From the NCBI GenBank assembly GCA_000151295.1, contig GG745379.1:173350-232654 (forward strand): a stretch of DNA of 59,305 bases, in the 5' to 3' direction. The notes under the pieces are model-generated. The model was not told the DNA's origin. It saw only the letters and a list, made by a program, of their open reading frames with translations, and did no database searches. Both the position numbers and the translations under genes were made by a program. The DNA comes from Allomyces macrogynus ATCC 38327. Its lineage: Eukaryota; Blastocladiomycota; Blastocladiomycetes; Blastocladiales; Blastocladiaceae. Shown here one piece after another: positions 9,811 through 21,704 of the stretch; positions within the stretch are counted from its first letter, which is position 1, and each line of letters opens with the position of its first letter.

Positions 9811-12235
9811 TTACTCGGGGAAAGGTCCAAACAACAATGCGCAGCGAATGTCTGGTTTCTTGAGCACAGAGCCAAGGTAGCCATGCATACGCGCTTGCGT
9901 GTAGAACGTCCCACGCAACTTGGAACCTGAATCTAGCGCAATGCACGGGAAATCGCAGAGAAGAACGCGACAGGCGCCAGCGGGATCGCCAAGCCGAAAA
10001 GGAGCCTCAATGAGCGATGTGAACACGCTGACCTCGGCCGGCCAAGGCCCGTCGAAAAAGTGCTTGAAGAGCGTGGATTCCAGGTCAACAAGTGTCCCAA
10101 CATCGCCGCAATGTCCAATCGCGTCAATCATAACGCATTGCAAAGCACACCTCGGCACGAGTGCAGAGTTCAACTTATCAATGCGCCACACTGGATCCTG
10201 ATCGAATGCATCATTGCGCGGCACCACACGAAGCACGTATTCATTCCAGAGCGCCAATGCAAGATCGATTCCCGCATGCTTGAGGGAATCAATCAGCAGC
10301 GTCAAATACTGGCATGTTGAGTGGTGCTGAACCCAGTCGCAGCGCGCAGGGTGGCTCATTAGCTCCAGGTGCGAGCAGCGCAATTCAGTAAAGAGCAACT
10401 TGAACAGTGTCGCGGCAATCTTTTCGGAACGGGCGGACTCGCCATCAAACACATACAGCAGCGTGTCGATGTAGCGCAGCCACCACTGGAACCCTAGACT
10501 GGTCGGGCACGACGCCAGAAGTGAGCTGAACGAGGTGATGGCGAGCAAGTTGGAGTGTGCCCACCGGATCGCGTGCACTGGCGCGGCGAACGGAAAGGAG
10601 CAGAGAACCACCATGCTTTGAAAGCAAATGCACAAGTCGAGCCTCCCCATGCAGTTGCCATGATCGGATCAAACCGTGCCTTGGCCACCTTGTCGCTGCG
10701 CAAATTACGCGGTGCAACTTGCCGACCGCCTTGCCATCAAGTGGCAAACTGAGCACGAGCATCTGCTCAACGTAGTCCAGAGCCCGCGACAGCCCTGGTT
10801 GACTGAGATGAGTGGACATGGTAATGAGGTAAGCAAAGTACTTGGTGCCAACAGGTACACTCGGCCGCATCACTTCCTCGTGCAGCTCAAACACAGTGTC
10901 GTATTTGCTCAACGTTGTGAAGTGTGCCAATACAGCAGCCAGTCCCGCTTGGCAATAGGAACTTCCGCCAGACCCATGCCAACAAGGTCAAGGACTTCTT
11001 GCAACTTTCCCACACTGTTGAGCTTTTCGACGATCAAATTCAATAGAAAGCGGTCATCCACACGGTCATCAATCAAGGCGGTCAAAGTTTGCACTCTGTC
11101 CAAGAATTGGGCGTCCATGTGCTTGGCCGTGAGACTCGAAATCGCGCGCAGGTCAAGATTGGCGCCTTGCTTCGACACGGCCATTTCAACGGTCGGAAAC
11201 GGGCCATTTTGCCACGTCGCTGCGCGAATCAATGCTCCATTCATGAATTCGTTCGAAAATGGGGAAGATGAGAAGCCGAGCCAGACAGCGTCATTCATGA
11301 CGGAGGTCTGTCCTCCAACCGCTCACCAAGAGGTGAGTTGCAAAGGGCGCAGCGCCAGCGAGCAAGTTTGCAACCATGCCGAACATGCGTTCGGTAACAC
11401 GACCCACAGCATGGAGGGTGTCGTAAATCTTTTCCGTGTTTGGAAGACGCTGAATCCAACCTGCGTGCACCTGCGCCAAAAACAACGCATCCACGGTCCC
11501 TGATGATACCTCGTTCATGACAGGAGCAGCCATATCGGAGAGTTGCTGCAGGGCGCCGAGCGAAGCAGCGGCCTTGTGGTAGCGACAACATACGCGAATC
11601 AGCCCAAGAAAGCGTACGTGTCGACAGTCACCAAGCCGGCCATTCCTTGCATGCGTGCGAGACCAGTGACAGGCATAACAATCAAGTCTGCCCACGCCTG
11701 CTGCGCGTCTTCCTTGGCAGCGGGGACCAAACGCAACGCAAATGCAACTTCGCGAACTCCTTTGCCATGAGTAACAAATCGCTGCGACGGATTGTACTGA
11801 CCACGATCAGACTGACGCATTGGCGGGGTCAAAACCAATTGCTCAAATGGAATGCGCTTGACAAAATCGAGAGCGCGAATTGGATCCTTGTCGTACAACG
11901 CAATAATAAGATGGGGCAAAAATGCCATTGGGGTCAAGTCGAGAAGGCGTCACAGCTGAGGCTGAGGCAGCTGGCAACATGACTCGCGAGCTTGGAATAT
12001 CAGCGGGTGGGCGACGATCAGAGCTCACGGGAGCCGGAGTCTGGCGTCTCTTGCCAGCGACGGCCAAGCGAAATTCAGCCGTCGTGCTGAAAGCCCGGTT
12101 GTTTCGATGCAAAGTCGCACATCAGGCATCAACACGGAAGCCCAAGAGTGGAAACGAGCGGCGCGGCAACAAACGGGCCGCAGGAGCGGCAGACCACGGC
12201 AACGATCGTGAGAGCCGTTCAAGAAGATTGCGCAT
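9811..12235 (-). pseudogene. PPR-like mitochondrial protein, copy 1 (longer but decayed)
   Basis: Homologous over its whole length to the copy at 12662-14495. It starts with the same MRNLLERLS at 12235 but has an in-frame TGA at 12122-12124, then AFSTTAEFRLAVAGKRR. It moves to other frames for DPIRALDFVKRIPFEQLVL (about 11880), GALQQLSDMAAPVMNEVSSG (11560), the stretch WLGFSSSPFSNEFMNGALIR (11280), and ALWNEYVLRVVPRNDAFDQD (10240) to the end at 9811. Between about 10300 and 10900 it holds some 600 bp, including TLSKYDTVFELHEEVMRP and LSRALDYVEQMLVLSLPLDG, that copy 2 lacks. The helical pattern with repeated 'VFTSLIEA.FRLGDP.GACRV' units resembles PPR proteins that act in organelle RNA maturation; the N-terminus is Arg-rich like a mitochondrial presequence. 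The stop and several frameshifts make this a pseudogene. Confidence 0.65.
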
Positions 12236-12661
12236 AGTTGGCGGATAAACTGTTGATGACAGTCCAAAGAGTCAATAGTCGCGCGTGTGTCTCACTCATG
12301 TGTAACCTTGGTCCCTTTTGGCGGATGTTTTCCTTGTTGTGCTTAGGGGACCACAACGAACAAGAACCATCAGATCAAAGTCTTGTCATTTGGTGAGCGC
12401 TGATTTCTGAGGCTATCTGTGGCGGCGGTAATGATTTCATGAATGAATCCCTCATCCGTCGCGCAATCAGGAAACGGGTCCGGAAGGTCAGTAACCACCT
12501 CGCGGTTGTTCTGCTTGCTTGACTTCAGTTCGGCCTCCTCCTTGCAATAAATCATGAGCGAGCAGAAAACAGTTCAATAAATCATAGACGGGTCCGAATA
12601 GTGGTGAATTAACTTGAACGAATCAAAACAAAGACAACAAAAAATCGCAACCTCAAGCACA
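12236..12661. other. Spacer between the tandem PPR-like copies
   Basis: About 420 bp with no supported gene. Sequence flanking the two MRNLLERL starts is conserved for a short distance, as expected of a tandem duplication. Confidence 0.45.
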
Positions 12662-14495
12662 TCACTTTAGAGAACTGGCCAGTTTCGGTCTATCGTGCAT
12701 CGGCCCAAAGAACAACTTGCGACAAACCTCTGGGTTGTTGAGAACAATGCCAAGGTACCCATGTATGTGCGCTTGCGTGTAGAACGTCCCACGCAATTTG
12801 GAATCTGAATCTAGCCCAGTGCGCGGGAAATCGCAGAGAAAAACGCGACAGGCGCCATCGGGATCGCCAAGCCGAAAGTGAGCCTCAATGAGCGATGTGA
12901 ACACGTTGACCTCGGCTGGCCAAGACCCGTCAAAAAAGTGCTTGAAGAGCGTCGACTCCAGGTCAACAAGTGTCCCAACATCTCCGTAATGTCCAATCGT
13001 GTCAATCATAACGCATTGCAAAGCGCACCTCGGCACGAGTGCAGAGTTCAACTTATCAATGCGCCACACTGGATCCTGATCGAGTGCATCATTGCGAGGC
13101 GACACGTGCAGCACATACTCGCCCCACAGCGCCAGAGCCAAGTCGAGCCGACCGGCATGCCCGAGGTCAAACTTGCCAATCTTGCCGAGTGCCCTGAAGT
13201 GCGCGTCATAGAGCTGCCAGTTGCGCTCTGAAATCGGCACTTTCTCCAAGCGCAGTCCAACAAGATCGAGGGCTTCTTCCAACTTGCCAGCCTCATTGAG
13301 CCTGTTCATGACAGTGCACAACGGGAACCGCTCTCCCGGGCCAGCGTCAATGAGGGCGGTCAGCGCTTGAACCTCGTCCCAGAAACGAGCGTCTGTGAGT
13401 TTGGCCGTGAGGCCCGAAATCGCACGCATGTCAAGATTCGCGCCTTCCTTTGCCATGGACATGACCATTTCAAAAGTCGGAAGTGGACCATTCTGCCATG
13501 TCGCTGCGTGAATCAACGATCCGTTCAAAAACACGTCTGATAATGGCGCTGGGTGGAAACCAAGCTGAACAGCATCATCCATGATGGTGCGGATTGCGGC
13601 AACGCGATCTTTGCCCCAACGCTTGCCAACCGATACGTTCGGGCGAAGCGCAGCGTCAGCGAGCAGTCCAGCAGCCATGTTAAACATCTTGCAGGTAACG
13701 CGACCCGAGGCAATCATGGCATCATAATTCATCTCCGTGTTTGGGAGCTGCTTGACACCACCAGCGCGCACGTACGCAAAAAAAGAGCGCCTCTAGGGTG
13801 CCGGGGGACACCTTGACCATGACCGGGACGGCCATATCCGCAAGTTGTTGGACAGCGTCAAGTGCAGCGGCAGCCCTGCGTGCCGCAACACCATACGCAA
13901 GCCGCGCTAGGAACGTGTGTGGGTCGAACTGCACCAAATCGGCCATACCCTTCGTTCGGGCAAGACCCGTCACAAGCGCAACAGTCATATCGGTCCACGC
14001 GTGCCGCGAGTCTTCTTTGACCGTGGGAAGGCGCAGCGCAACAGCAACGGCTTGCACACCATGGGCGTGGCTCATAAATGTTCGAGGCAAGTCTACCATC
14101 TTACGTTCGGGCCGGGCGGGTGGGGTTAGGACAAGTTGCTCGAATGGAATGCCTTTGACGGCAGCAAGAGCGCGCATCGGATCCTTGTCATTGAGGGCGG
14201 CAACAAGTGGAGCCCAGATAACGTTGGGGTCAAATCGAACTTGCACAGAGAGCGCCGGGGTCGATGGACCGGCCGCTTGGGCATTCGACAGAGCAACTGG
14301 ACTGCGACAATCAGGAATCGTTGGCGCCGGCACGCGGCGCTTGCCTGCAGCGGCAAGGTGAACCGTGGTCGCGGTGCTGAACGCATGGTGCAGAATGCCC
14401 GCGTTGGCCGACTGGACTTGAACCCGAGTAATCCAACGGCGCGACATCAACAGGGTTGCATGGACGGCTGAAAGCCGTTCAAGAAGATTGCGCAT
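12662..14495 (-). CDS. PPR-like mitochondrial protein, copy 2 (one homopolymer frameshift)
   Basis: A helical-repeat protein of about 610 aa with a probable mitochondrial presequence (MRNLLERLSAVHATLLMSRR). The frame reads ALNDKDPMRALAAVKGIPFE, AWTDMTVALVTGLARTKGMA and ALDAVQQLADMAVPVMVKVS to LEALFF, then continues one base out of register as YVRAGGVKQLPNTEMNYD. The break is at a run of seven T (plus-strand A 13778-13784); six would keep the frame. Later repeats are LTALIDAGPGERFPLCTVMN, RLNEAGKLEEALDLVGLRLE and VFTSLIEAHFRLGDPDGACR. PPR proteins bind organelle transcripts; the exact target is unknown. Start 14495 is preferred because the MRNLLERL start is conserved in copy 1. Relative to copy 1 it lacks roughly 600 bp near 13150, joined in frame at KFDLGHAGRLDLALALWGEY. 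The frameshift may be real or a sequencing error. Confidence 0.65.
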
Positions 14496-14918
14496 AGTTG
14501 GCGGGTGCAGTGTTGACTGCGTCAATGATGATCCGAAATGTTGTTGATGCTGCGACGGATGCTGAGAGTGCAAAAGATGCTTTTTGCTGTTTGTTGAATT
14601 GAGGTTTTTTTATCACACTTCACAAAGCTTCACGACCGCTCAGGCCAAATCATGCAACCGTCTCAACAATGCACCCTCCCGGCCTTCCTCAACGTCGCCG
14701 AACCGAAATGGTTGGCTACGGCGCGGCCAATACTCTGGCGTACAAATGAGGCCCAGCGATCCCACTTCTGACTGAAGTCCCACGGTCCCACTTCTGACGA
14801 ATGGCCCACCGCAACGAGCAGAATTTGCAAAATTCTCTCGCTGTACAGCTCGAGTTTCTTGTTCGAGCAGTTCAGCAAACCACTTCTAGCAAAGCATTGT
14901 GACACCATGTCACTATTC

Positions 14919-14960
14919 AAGGGGCAGCACGCAAGGGGCAGCACGCAAGGGGCAGCACGG
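14919..14960 (+). repeat. 14-bp tandem repeat, three units
   Basis: Three consecutive copies of AAGGGGCAGCACGC, with the last base changed in the third copy. It lies in noncoding sequence just before a CTG microsatellite. Confidence 0.9.
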
Positions 14961-14980
14961 AGGCCAAAACTCACATATTC

Positions 14981-15001
14981 CTGCTGCTGCTGCTGCTGCT
15001 G
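14981..15001 (+). repeat. (CTG)7 microsatellite
   Basis: Seven uninterrupted CTG units, followed by further imperfect CTG/CCG triplets to about 15050. No gene is supported around it. Confidence 0.9.
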
Positions 15002-16141
15002 CCACTGCTGTCGATACCGTATATCTGATGCTGCTGCCGCCGCTGCGATACCTGTTGTTATGCTGCCTTGTCGCTATTGTTGATCGCGATGAGCGCCAGC
15101 AACCCACGACTGAAGACGACGGAATCCACAGCAAATCAACCAAATTCTGCAGCAAGCAACCCACCCCACCGATTTCTCTCCTCTTACTCGTGTCAGTTGT
15201 TAGGAACGTTTCCGCTGAGTTTACACGCTTCTGCAGCGTTATCTTTCTTCATAACAACATTTCGTGAAGTCCTTGTTGGTTTGTGCATAACACTGCCGTG
15301 GCAGCTCCAGCACGGGGAGAAAGTGAGAGGAGAGGACGCGTGGGCGAGCCTTTCCAGCAAATCGAGGCACCGCCGTCCTGGGCGGAATGTGGTTCGTGTC
15401 GGTTTTGTCGCTGGAAACACCAAGCGAGTCGTGCTTTTCCTTAGGGTCTTCATTCCGCTCGCATTTTCGTGGTCTTTTGCTGCAGCCTTGTAAAAACATC
15501 GGTTGCAACCATTTTCTGTCTCATTTTGACCAACGCGAAACGGTTCTTTCCATGGACAGCGCCGGATTGACAAAGTGCAGACGACAGCAGGGTCAAATTG
15601 AAACGAGAAGTGGAAACAAGGCAATCCAGCTCAAACATCGCCATGAATGTGCGATTCTTCAAGAAGATCGTTCCGCCACAGCCAAAGCAAAGTTACAGCT
15701 AGAGACAATACTGGGCGCGCATCACCAGCACCAAGTGAAGCCACGACAAGTACCGCAGTCACCCGCAGCGGAGGCCATGGACGAGGATATACATATCTTG
15801 GGGACGAATGGATGGATTGGTTTGAAATGTTTGGCAAGACAGTTTGGTAAGACAGTTCTCAGGCTCTCCGCCCAACAAGATCAACAGGATGTGATCTCAA
15901 GAGCCAGCAATCATGCTAACTGCTCCTTGCTGCACTGCAGGTCGGTCATGACTTGCACAACAAACGTCAACAACGTCATGCACTCACAATAGTTTGCAAC
16001 TGCATCCTCCCTCCCTCCTCACATTTTCGGGCAGCGGCCGAAACCACTCGGGCTTGCAACTGGCGACGCTCTCACGGCAACTGAACTTTCTCGCAAGGCA
16101 ATCAACCGCGTTTGCGTTCACGTTCAATTGCCGTCTACGCC

Positions 16142-17958
16142 ATGGTGACCAAGGCGGTGCATCCGCCGCTCAATCTTGCCGTATTGCCCAGTCTCGTTCT
16201 CGATAGCATCGTCGACCATGTTGCACGACACGACAACGCCGACGGTGCTCCATTGCTTGAGCAGATCCCAGGTGATCTGTTTGCACTTACAGCCGCATGC
16301 CGTTTTCTGCGCCATGCTGCGCTCAAGACGCCCGTGCGATACTTTACCGTTGCTAGCGTGCACGGGAAGTCCAAATGGCTCATGGTCGATCTCGCGTTCT
16401 GGCCCGATGGGCTTGCTAGCGACCCGACGAATATTTGTGCACTCGAAGCTGTTGACGGCGCTGAACAGCGTCTTGCCGGTCGCCCGTTGCCATTCTCTGT
16501 CACGGCCACGGATCCGGCCGAGATGAAGCGCGGGAAACCGCGGTATCTCGCCGTACCCACAGTTTGGGTCCGCGGGGTAATTTGCAGCAGGCGGTTTTGC
16601 AGTGCGCCAAGGAACGTCGCGTGATTGCGTTTGATACGGTTCTTGCGTCGTTGCGCTTGCTGCGACGGATTCAATTTTGAGCTGGAACCCCCGCCGAGTG
16701 GATGCAACGCACGTTGCGCTAACCCGGGATTGCGTCGCGACTCCTCCAGCTCGTGCTCACGCTGCTGCCGAGGATTTGGCGTGGTGGCGAGCATGTCGCT
16801 GCCCAACGTGCGCGTGTTTCGCATTCACGGGCACGAGACATCTGTCTACCAGTACCTCCCGGACCTCCCGTCGTGCCAGGTCCTGGAGCTTGACTGCGAG
16901 CTGCAGATTTGAGAGCCGATGCGCTGTGCCGCTTTCTTGGTCTGACCACGCACCTCGAAGTGCTCAAGAATACGACGCCCGTTGAGTTACCCAGGCGCGG
17001 ACTTGCCCAAGTTGATCTCGATGCGGAATTCCCGCAACGATATGCTCGACTGGAGCGTGTTCTGCTCGGACGCACGTACCGTCAACTCGTGCCAACCAGT
17101 GGTTCCAGTACTGCTTTGAGCATGAAGCATTTGCGCCTGATTGACGACGTTGGCATGAGCCTACCGATCCCGTCGCATTGGCTCGACTCGCTGCCCGATT
17201 TGATGTCACTGGACCTTGACCATCTCAACGTGACGGGGGTGTTCCTGTTGCCGCAACACGTGGTGCAGATCGCGAGGCTGCTACGACTGCGGTACCTCGA
17301 TGCGGTCGTGTACCCGCATGCCGAAGTGGGCGACGAGGGGTGGGACTGGGACGATGAGAGCGGGTCTGATTCAGGCCAGGTCGACGGTGCTGGTGCTGAT
17401 GGACACGGCGGTGGCGAAAACGGCAAGGAACGCTCGGTTCCTGACCTGCAGGGTGTCCAATTTCAATCACTCGTCTTTGTGAGATCGTCGAGACTTTTTC
17501 CACCCTCTCCACCGTGCCACGCTCCCAACACTGCTCGAACTCACCTGCCCACTATGCCGATCCTCGACAAACTCGTGCTCGTCTTGGAAACGGGCGTTGA
17601 CCGTCGCCACTTGCCGCTGACGCTTGCATCTGACTTGACCGTTGCCACGCCGCAGTTGAGCAGACTGCACTGCCAAGTGCCCGTCCATTTCGCGCACACG
17701 CTGGCGCACCCTACGATCGACAATCTCACGATCCCGTCGCCTTCATGGAACCGGCTGCGAGGCAGTATCGACCTGCCGGCGCTCGCCAACTTGGTCATTG
17801 TCACGCCCACGCACCATCGGGCCGAAAGTGCGACACTTGCAGGCCCTGAAATCCGGCCGTGCGTCCACGGCCCTGCACACGATCACGCCAAGTATGGCGG
17901 CGTGAGTGCGACGGTTGAGGCCAAGGTGTTGTCGGAGGTGCGGACCGCCGGCGAGTAG
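16142..17958 (+). pseudogene. F-box/LRR-like protein, frameshifted
   Basis: From ATG 16142 the frame reads MVTKAVHPPLNLAVLPSLVL, then IPGDLFALTAACRFLRHAAL, an F-box-like start (Leu-Pro, then L..ACRxLR). It leaves frame near 16575: RGV switches to NLQQAVLQCAKERRVIAFDT, then LASLRLLRRIQF reaches a TGA. Further pieces in another frame are LPNVRVFRIHGHETSVYQYL and LPSCQVLELDCELQI (16795-16910), then a long frame to 17958 with LRR-like segments MKHLRLIDDVGMSLPIPSHW, LPDLMSLDLDHLNVTGVFLL and LLRLRYLDAVVYPH. F-box/LRR proteins are SCF ubiquitin-ligase adaptors. Three or more frame breaks suggest a recent pseudogene; splicing around them was not convincing. A related truncated F-box start is at 37032-37469. 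Confidence 0.55.
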
Positions 17959-18458
17959 AATACAGAGCGATTCGGTTTTGTTTGTTTTGGCCATGAGTGA
18001 TGCATCTAGACCCTAATTGGCACTCCACAGCTGCAGTTTACCCAGCACCGGCCCAACATTGGGAGGTCGGCCGTGCTGGCCCCTGTTGGATCGTGTTGGA
18101 TGGCTGCCTGTGGTCTGAGAATCATCGCTCAACGTGAACGATCGACTGGTCAGCGATGTGTATGACCGTGCGCTTCCATCGACATCGAGACTGCACGTCG
18201 TGATCATCAAATTTGGACGGCACGTGTCGTCAGGGTGTACACACTTCTGAACGCCCGCTGAAAGATGTGTGCGCTCTTCTTTGGAGCGTGAAACACGGCT
18301 CGCATTAAAGCTGGCAGTGGATCTTCTCTAGCTGTAATGCTAGAGTATCTAGGAACTGCTTCGGAGTGGTTAACCACTTGACCCAGTGACAATCACTGTG
18401 ATCCCGACCCCAGATTGCTAACGTTGGCAAACCGCTGCAAACTGGGTCGGTTTGTGGA
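17959..18458. other. Spacer
   Basis: About 500 bp with no supported coding or RNA feature. Confidence 0.4.
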
Positions 18459-18930
18459 GTGGGGTTTGCCAGTTTGATTGGCGACACGTTTGCGATGGTT
18501 TATGGTTTGCGCGGTTTGAAGTTTGCTGCGCAGCTCAACGCTGAGATGCTCCTGTGGTTGGTCCGCACTCTTGTTGTGAGCAAGTTTGACCTCTTGCGCT
18601 GCGACCTCCTGAGCCTTGATTTGAAAAACTTTGAAGCGCTGTCGAAGGTGTTTCTGAAGAACATGCCGCTCATGCTGCAGCTCGCAGGCCAGGCCACGGT
18701 CATTGCGATGGTCAAGAACAGGGCGTCGGTGACTGGGTGAATCTTTATTGACTGGTTGCAGTACTGGAACCTGCAGCAGCAGGGGCAACTCGTGCAGGTG
18801 CCAAAGGCCATGCATTGCGCGACCGAATCTTTGCAGTCGTGGACCCAGGAGCCGTTTGCGCCTGGGCATCTGGCTACAAACGGCAACATTGGTGATATCG
18901 TTGTGGCGTCGCGACGCTTGCTTCATGAGA
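18459..18930 (+). pseudogene. C-terminal fragment of a DUF6604-type gene
   Basis: The frame contains RTLVVSKFDLLRCDLLSLDL, then KNMPLMLQLAGQATVIAMVK, a TGA at the end of ASVTG, and directly after it IFIDWLQYW. This parallels ESVVAGEFDMFRCDVMSLHV, DVPLMKQATGEAEIEKAKKD and GWIFSDWS in the minus-strand gene at 47720-49740. Only this C-terminal part is present, and the TGA breaks it, so it is a relic of a second family member. Upstream sequence has no trace of the N-terminal domain. Confidence 0.5.
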
Positions 18931-20288
18931 TTTTGTTTTTTTCCTGTTATTGTTGGGTATTTTCTTCTTTCACCGTGCGCCCTGTACGAAAAAATTGATG
19001 GCTTTTTGATTTTGACGTTTTTTGTATGAACTCTGTCGAGTTCGCATGAAGAGCAGGTTGAAGCTGTTGGACCGATGCGCGCGGTCGGAGACAAATTTGC
19101 ACGACTTGTGATCTCCAACGAACCGATTCGCTGGTTTGCAACTGGCATGAATCAACCCAGGCCAACCGAGCCTGTCACTAGTTTCAGAACGGCAGGACGA
19201 GAGCATCTTGATTGACGGTGGAGGTCCATGAGCCAGACATGATGTGACTGACACGCAGTTTTGCAGCAAAGAATCACTACACAAGTTGGACGAAGTTTTA
19301 TTGGATGCGGACAAACTGTTCGATTTGGTCTTCCAAATTTCCTGCTCTCTGACTCACGCCATCTTTACCCATTGTGGTACAAATCAACGGGTGCCGGGCC
19401 GCTCATCCGTATTCGGGTCTGGGACTTCGCTCTACACTCGACACAGAGCAATGCATCCCTGACAAGTGCCACGCTGACAAAGGTTCCCTGCTCCTGGGCA
19501 GGAGATTGGTCGCTTCAACCCAACTCTTCTGCTTGCAGATTCACGCACGGCCCTGTCATAGCTCATACTTGCACCAACCTGAGTTTCTGCTGCGGTAAGG
19601 CGCTTGCCACCAAACGCGGCTGCAAGCTCTGAGCTGGAGCGACAAACTGTGTGGAATTGGTTCCTTCGTTCGATCAGACGTGGTGCCCACTTCCGTCGGC
19701 GAGTTGCACGGCCGTATTGTATCGTTTATGTTTGGAATATGACCTTTGCTGGATGGAGCGAGGTCGATCGACAGGCGCGTGGAATGGGACAAGCAAGCAT
19801 CCACTGGCGTCATGTGTGTCAGAGCATGATCTTCCACACCACTGCTGCTGGTCAACTGGTGCCGCTGTGTCCCAGCCCTTTATAATTACTTGGTCGTCGC
19901 CGACCCATCCGACCTGCGACTTGGCGCACCACAATCTGCGACCCTCCAGCGACCGATCCGTCCCACGCCAACCCGCCCGCCATCATGTCCCAGCACCTCC
20001 ACCTGCCTGGCGGCGGCGGCCGCAACGGTTCAACAGCACCGTTACTCGGCACCACCTCCAGCAGCAACCCTACGTCGTCGTCCTCGTCACGAGCGCATCT
20101 CGCGGTCCCGAACCCGCCGGGCCCCGCCGTTTCCGCCCCAGACACGAGCACCACACCACCACGCCGTCGCGCGTCCCGAATCTCGTCCCAAGGACGCAAT
20201 GCCGACCAAGATTCGACCCGTGGCGGTCCCGGCGCGTCGGAGGACTTGCTCGCCGACATGGACGCGAGCGGCGTGTTCTTGACACAGC
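18931..20288. other. Region upstream of the CFAP73/CCDC42-like gene
   Basis: Mostly without recognisable genes. From 19985 (ATG in a fair context) a Ser/Pro-rich frame of 128 codons overlaps the start of the next gene in a different frame. It could be an upstream exon, but I found no phase-compatible junction of normal length. Confidence 0.4.
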
Positions 20289-21704
20289 ATGGCGGCGCGC
20301 TGTACGCCCCTCCCACCCACGCCCTCCTCTCCCACTTCGTACCAATCTCACCTCGGCGCGCGGCACGCTAGCCTCGAATCCTCCGTCACCTCGTTCCTCG
20401 GCCCCGGCACCGCGTCACGCACGGGCGTTCCCGCAACCGACTTGCAATCGACGCTCTTGATTCGGCGGCGCAAGGAACTCAAGCACGTCCAGTCGTTGCT
20501 CGAAAAGAAGCGCGCCGAGTTTTCCAAGCGCATGGACGAGTGTCGCGAGAAACACGAGGAATTGAAGGCCAAGCAAAAGCAGTTGCGCGACCGCGTGCAG
20601 AAATTTGAAAAGTTTTTGCGTGAGAACGACGCCAAGCGGCAACGCGCGCTGGCCAAGGCGTTGTCGGAACGCAAGTCGCGCGAGCAGAAGGTACGGCGGT
20701 AGTGTGGACGGGGGTGTGGAGAAAACTGGCTAGGGCTCTTTGAATGACCGTGCTTGTAGGAGCAAGAACTGTTCTCGTTGCAGGACCAGCTGCGGCAGGA
20801 ACAGGCCAAGTCGGAGCGCGTCAAGCACATGATCTGTACGCGTCGCGTCTACGGCGAGTCTCTGACGTCCCCGAGCGCAACTTACACTCTCCGCCTCGCC
20901 CAATAGCCATGCACCGCCCGCACGAGCAATACCTACAATGGGTGATTTCCTCGCTGCCGTCCGACTACCTCGACGTGCAGGAACCGCACATCAACGACGT
21001 GCTCACGCGGTACCACACGCTGAGCGAAACCAACCACGACCTGCAAGAGACCTTGCAGCTGCGACTCGACGAGATCGAGGCCGAGACGAACCGGCTCAAC
21101 GACCTGATCAAGCAAAAGAACGACCGCATTCTCGTCTACAATTCGCAGCTGGGCGCGTTGCAGAAACGGTTGGATAAGGCGAAAGCCGAGTCGGCGCGGG
21201 TCGAGAATATGGTGGCTGAGAGCGTGTTATCGGGGAAGGCCAGGGTGCGTTGCTCACTTCTTTCCCATCGCACCAGCACTCCACGCGCTGACACTAACCC
21301 TCCGGGCTCGCCTTGTTCAGATGCGCAACCTCTCCGAGACCAAACTCGCCATCAACAACATCTACTCGCGGCTCGGCACTCGACAGGGCCAGACGGTTCT
21401 CTCCGAGGCGTCCTCGCAATTCGCCGAGAAACTCGCGGCCATCCAGGACCGCGTGCTCGACTTAGCGCAGATTGCCGCCAAAGCCGAACAGTTTATGCGC
21501 GAGGATAAGGACCGGCAACGGACACGGTTTGCGCAGCAGGGGCCCGGGGTGCGGATTGTCGAGTACAGTGATGCGTTGGGCGCGGGAGGGAGGGTGTCGC
21601 GCGCAACGACGCCGGCGTCGGCGCCGGCCGACGGGGTGGGAGGGTTTGCGAGGGGGGCGAGTCGGAAGCAGAGTGTGGCGGCGTCGGTGGCGGGTGGTGG
21701 GTGA
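20289..21704 (+). CDS. CFAP73/CCDC42-family coiled-coil protein (DUF4200), flagellar
   Basis: Axonemal/basal-body coiled-coil protein; relatives (Chlamydomonas MIA2, animal CFAP73/CCDC42) act in assembly or regulation of motile cilia. Four exons fit: 20289-20690, 20760-20835, 20907-21244 and 21321-21704, with introns of 69-76 nt, giving 399 aa. The DUF4200 region (about residues 55-135) reads LLIRRRKELKHVQSLLEKKR, then KQKQLRDRVQKFEKFLREND and AKRQRALAKALSERKSREQK; the FEKFLREND segment is diagnostic. The next coiled coil, HEQYLQWVISSLPSDYLDV, NDVLTRYHTLSETNHDLQE and LIKQKNDRILVYNSQLGALQ, also follows the family. The C-terminal tail is Gly/Ala-rich. The start at 20289 is provisional because an upstream frame might supply more N-terminus. 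Presence of this gene implies a flagellated stage. Confidence 0.87.

Larger units (their letters stand above)
14496..16141. other. 1.6-kb gene-poor stretch with simple repeats
   Basis: No conserved gene is recognised. Overlapping frames of up to about 200 codons on both strands show no motifs and look like chance. It holds a 14-bp tandem repeat and a CTG microsatellite. Confidence 0.45.

Noticed and set aside
18393..19148. 251-codon minus-strand frame
   Set aside because: Overlaps the plus-strand DUF6604-type relic, which has a detectable paralogue; the minus frame has none.
20339..20371. 33-nt intron joining the 19985 frame to the DUF4200 frame
   Set aside because: The phase does not match and the length is implausible.
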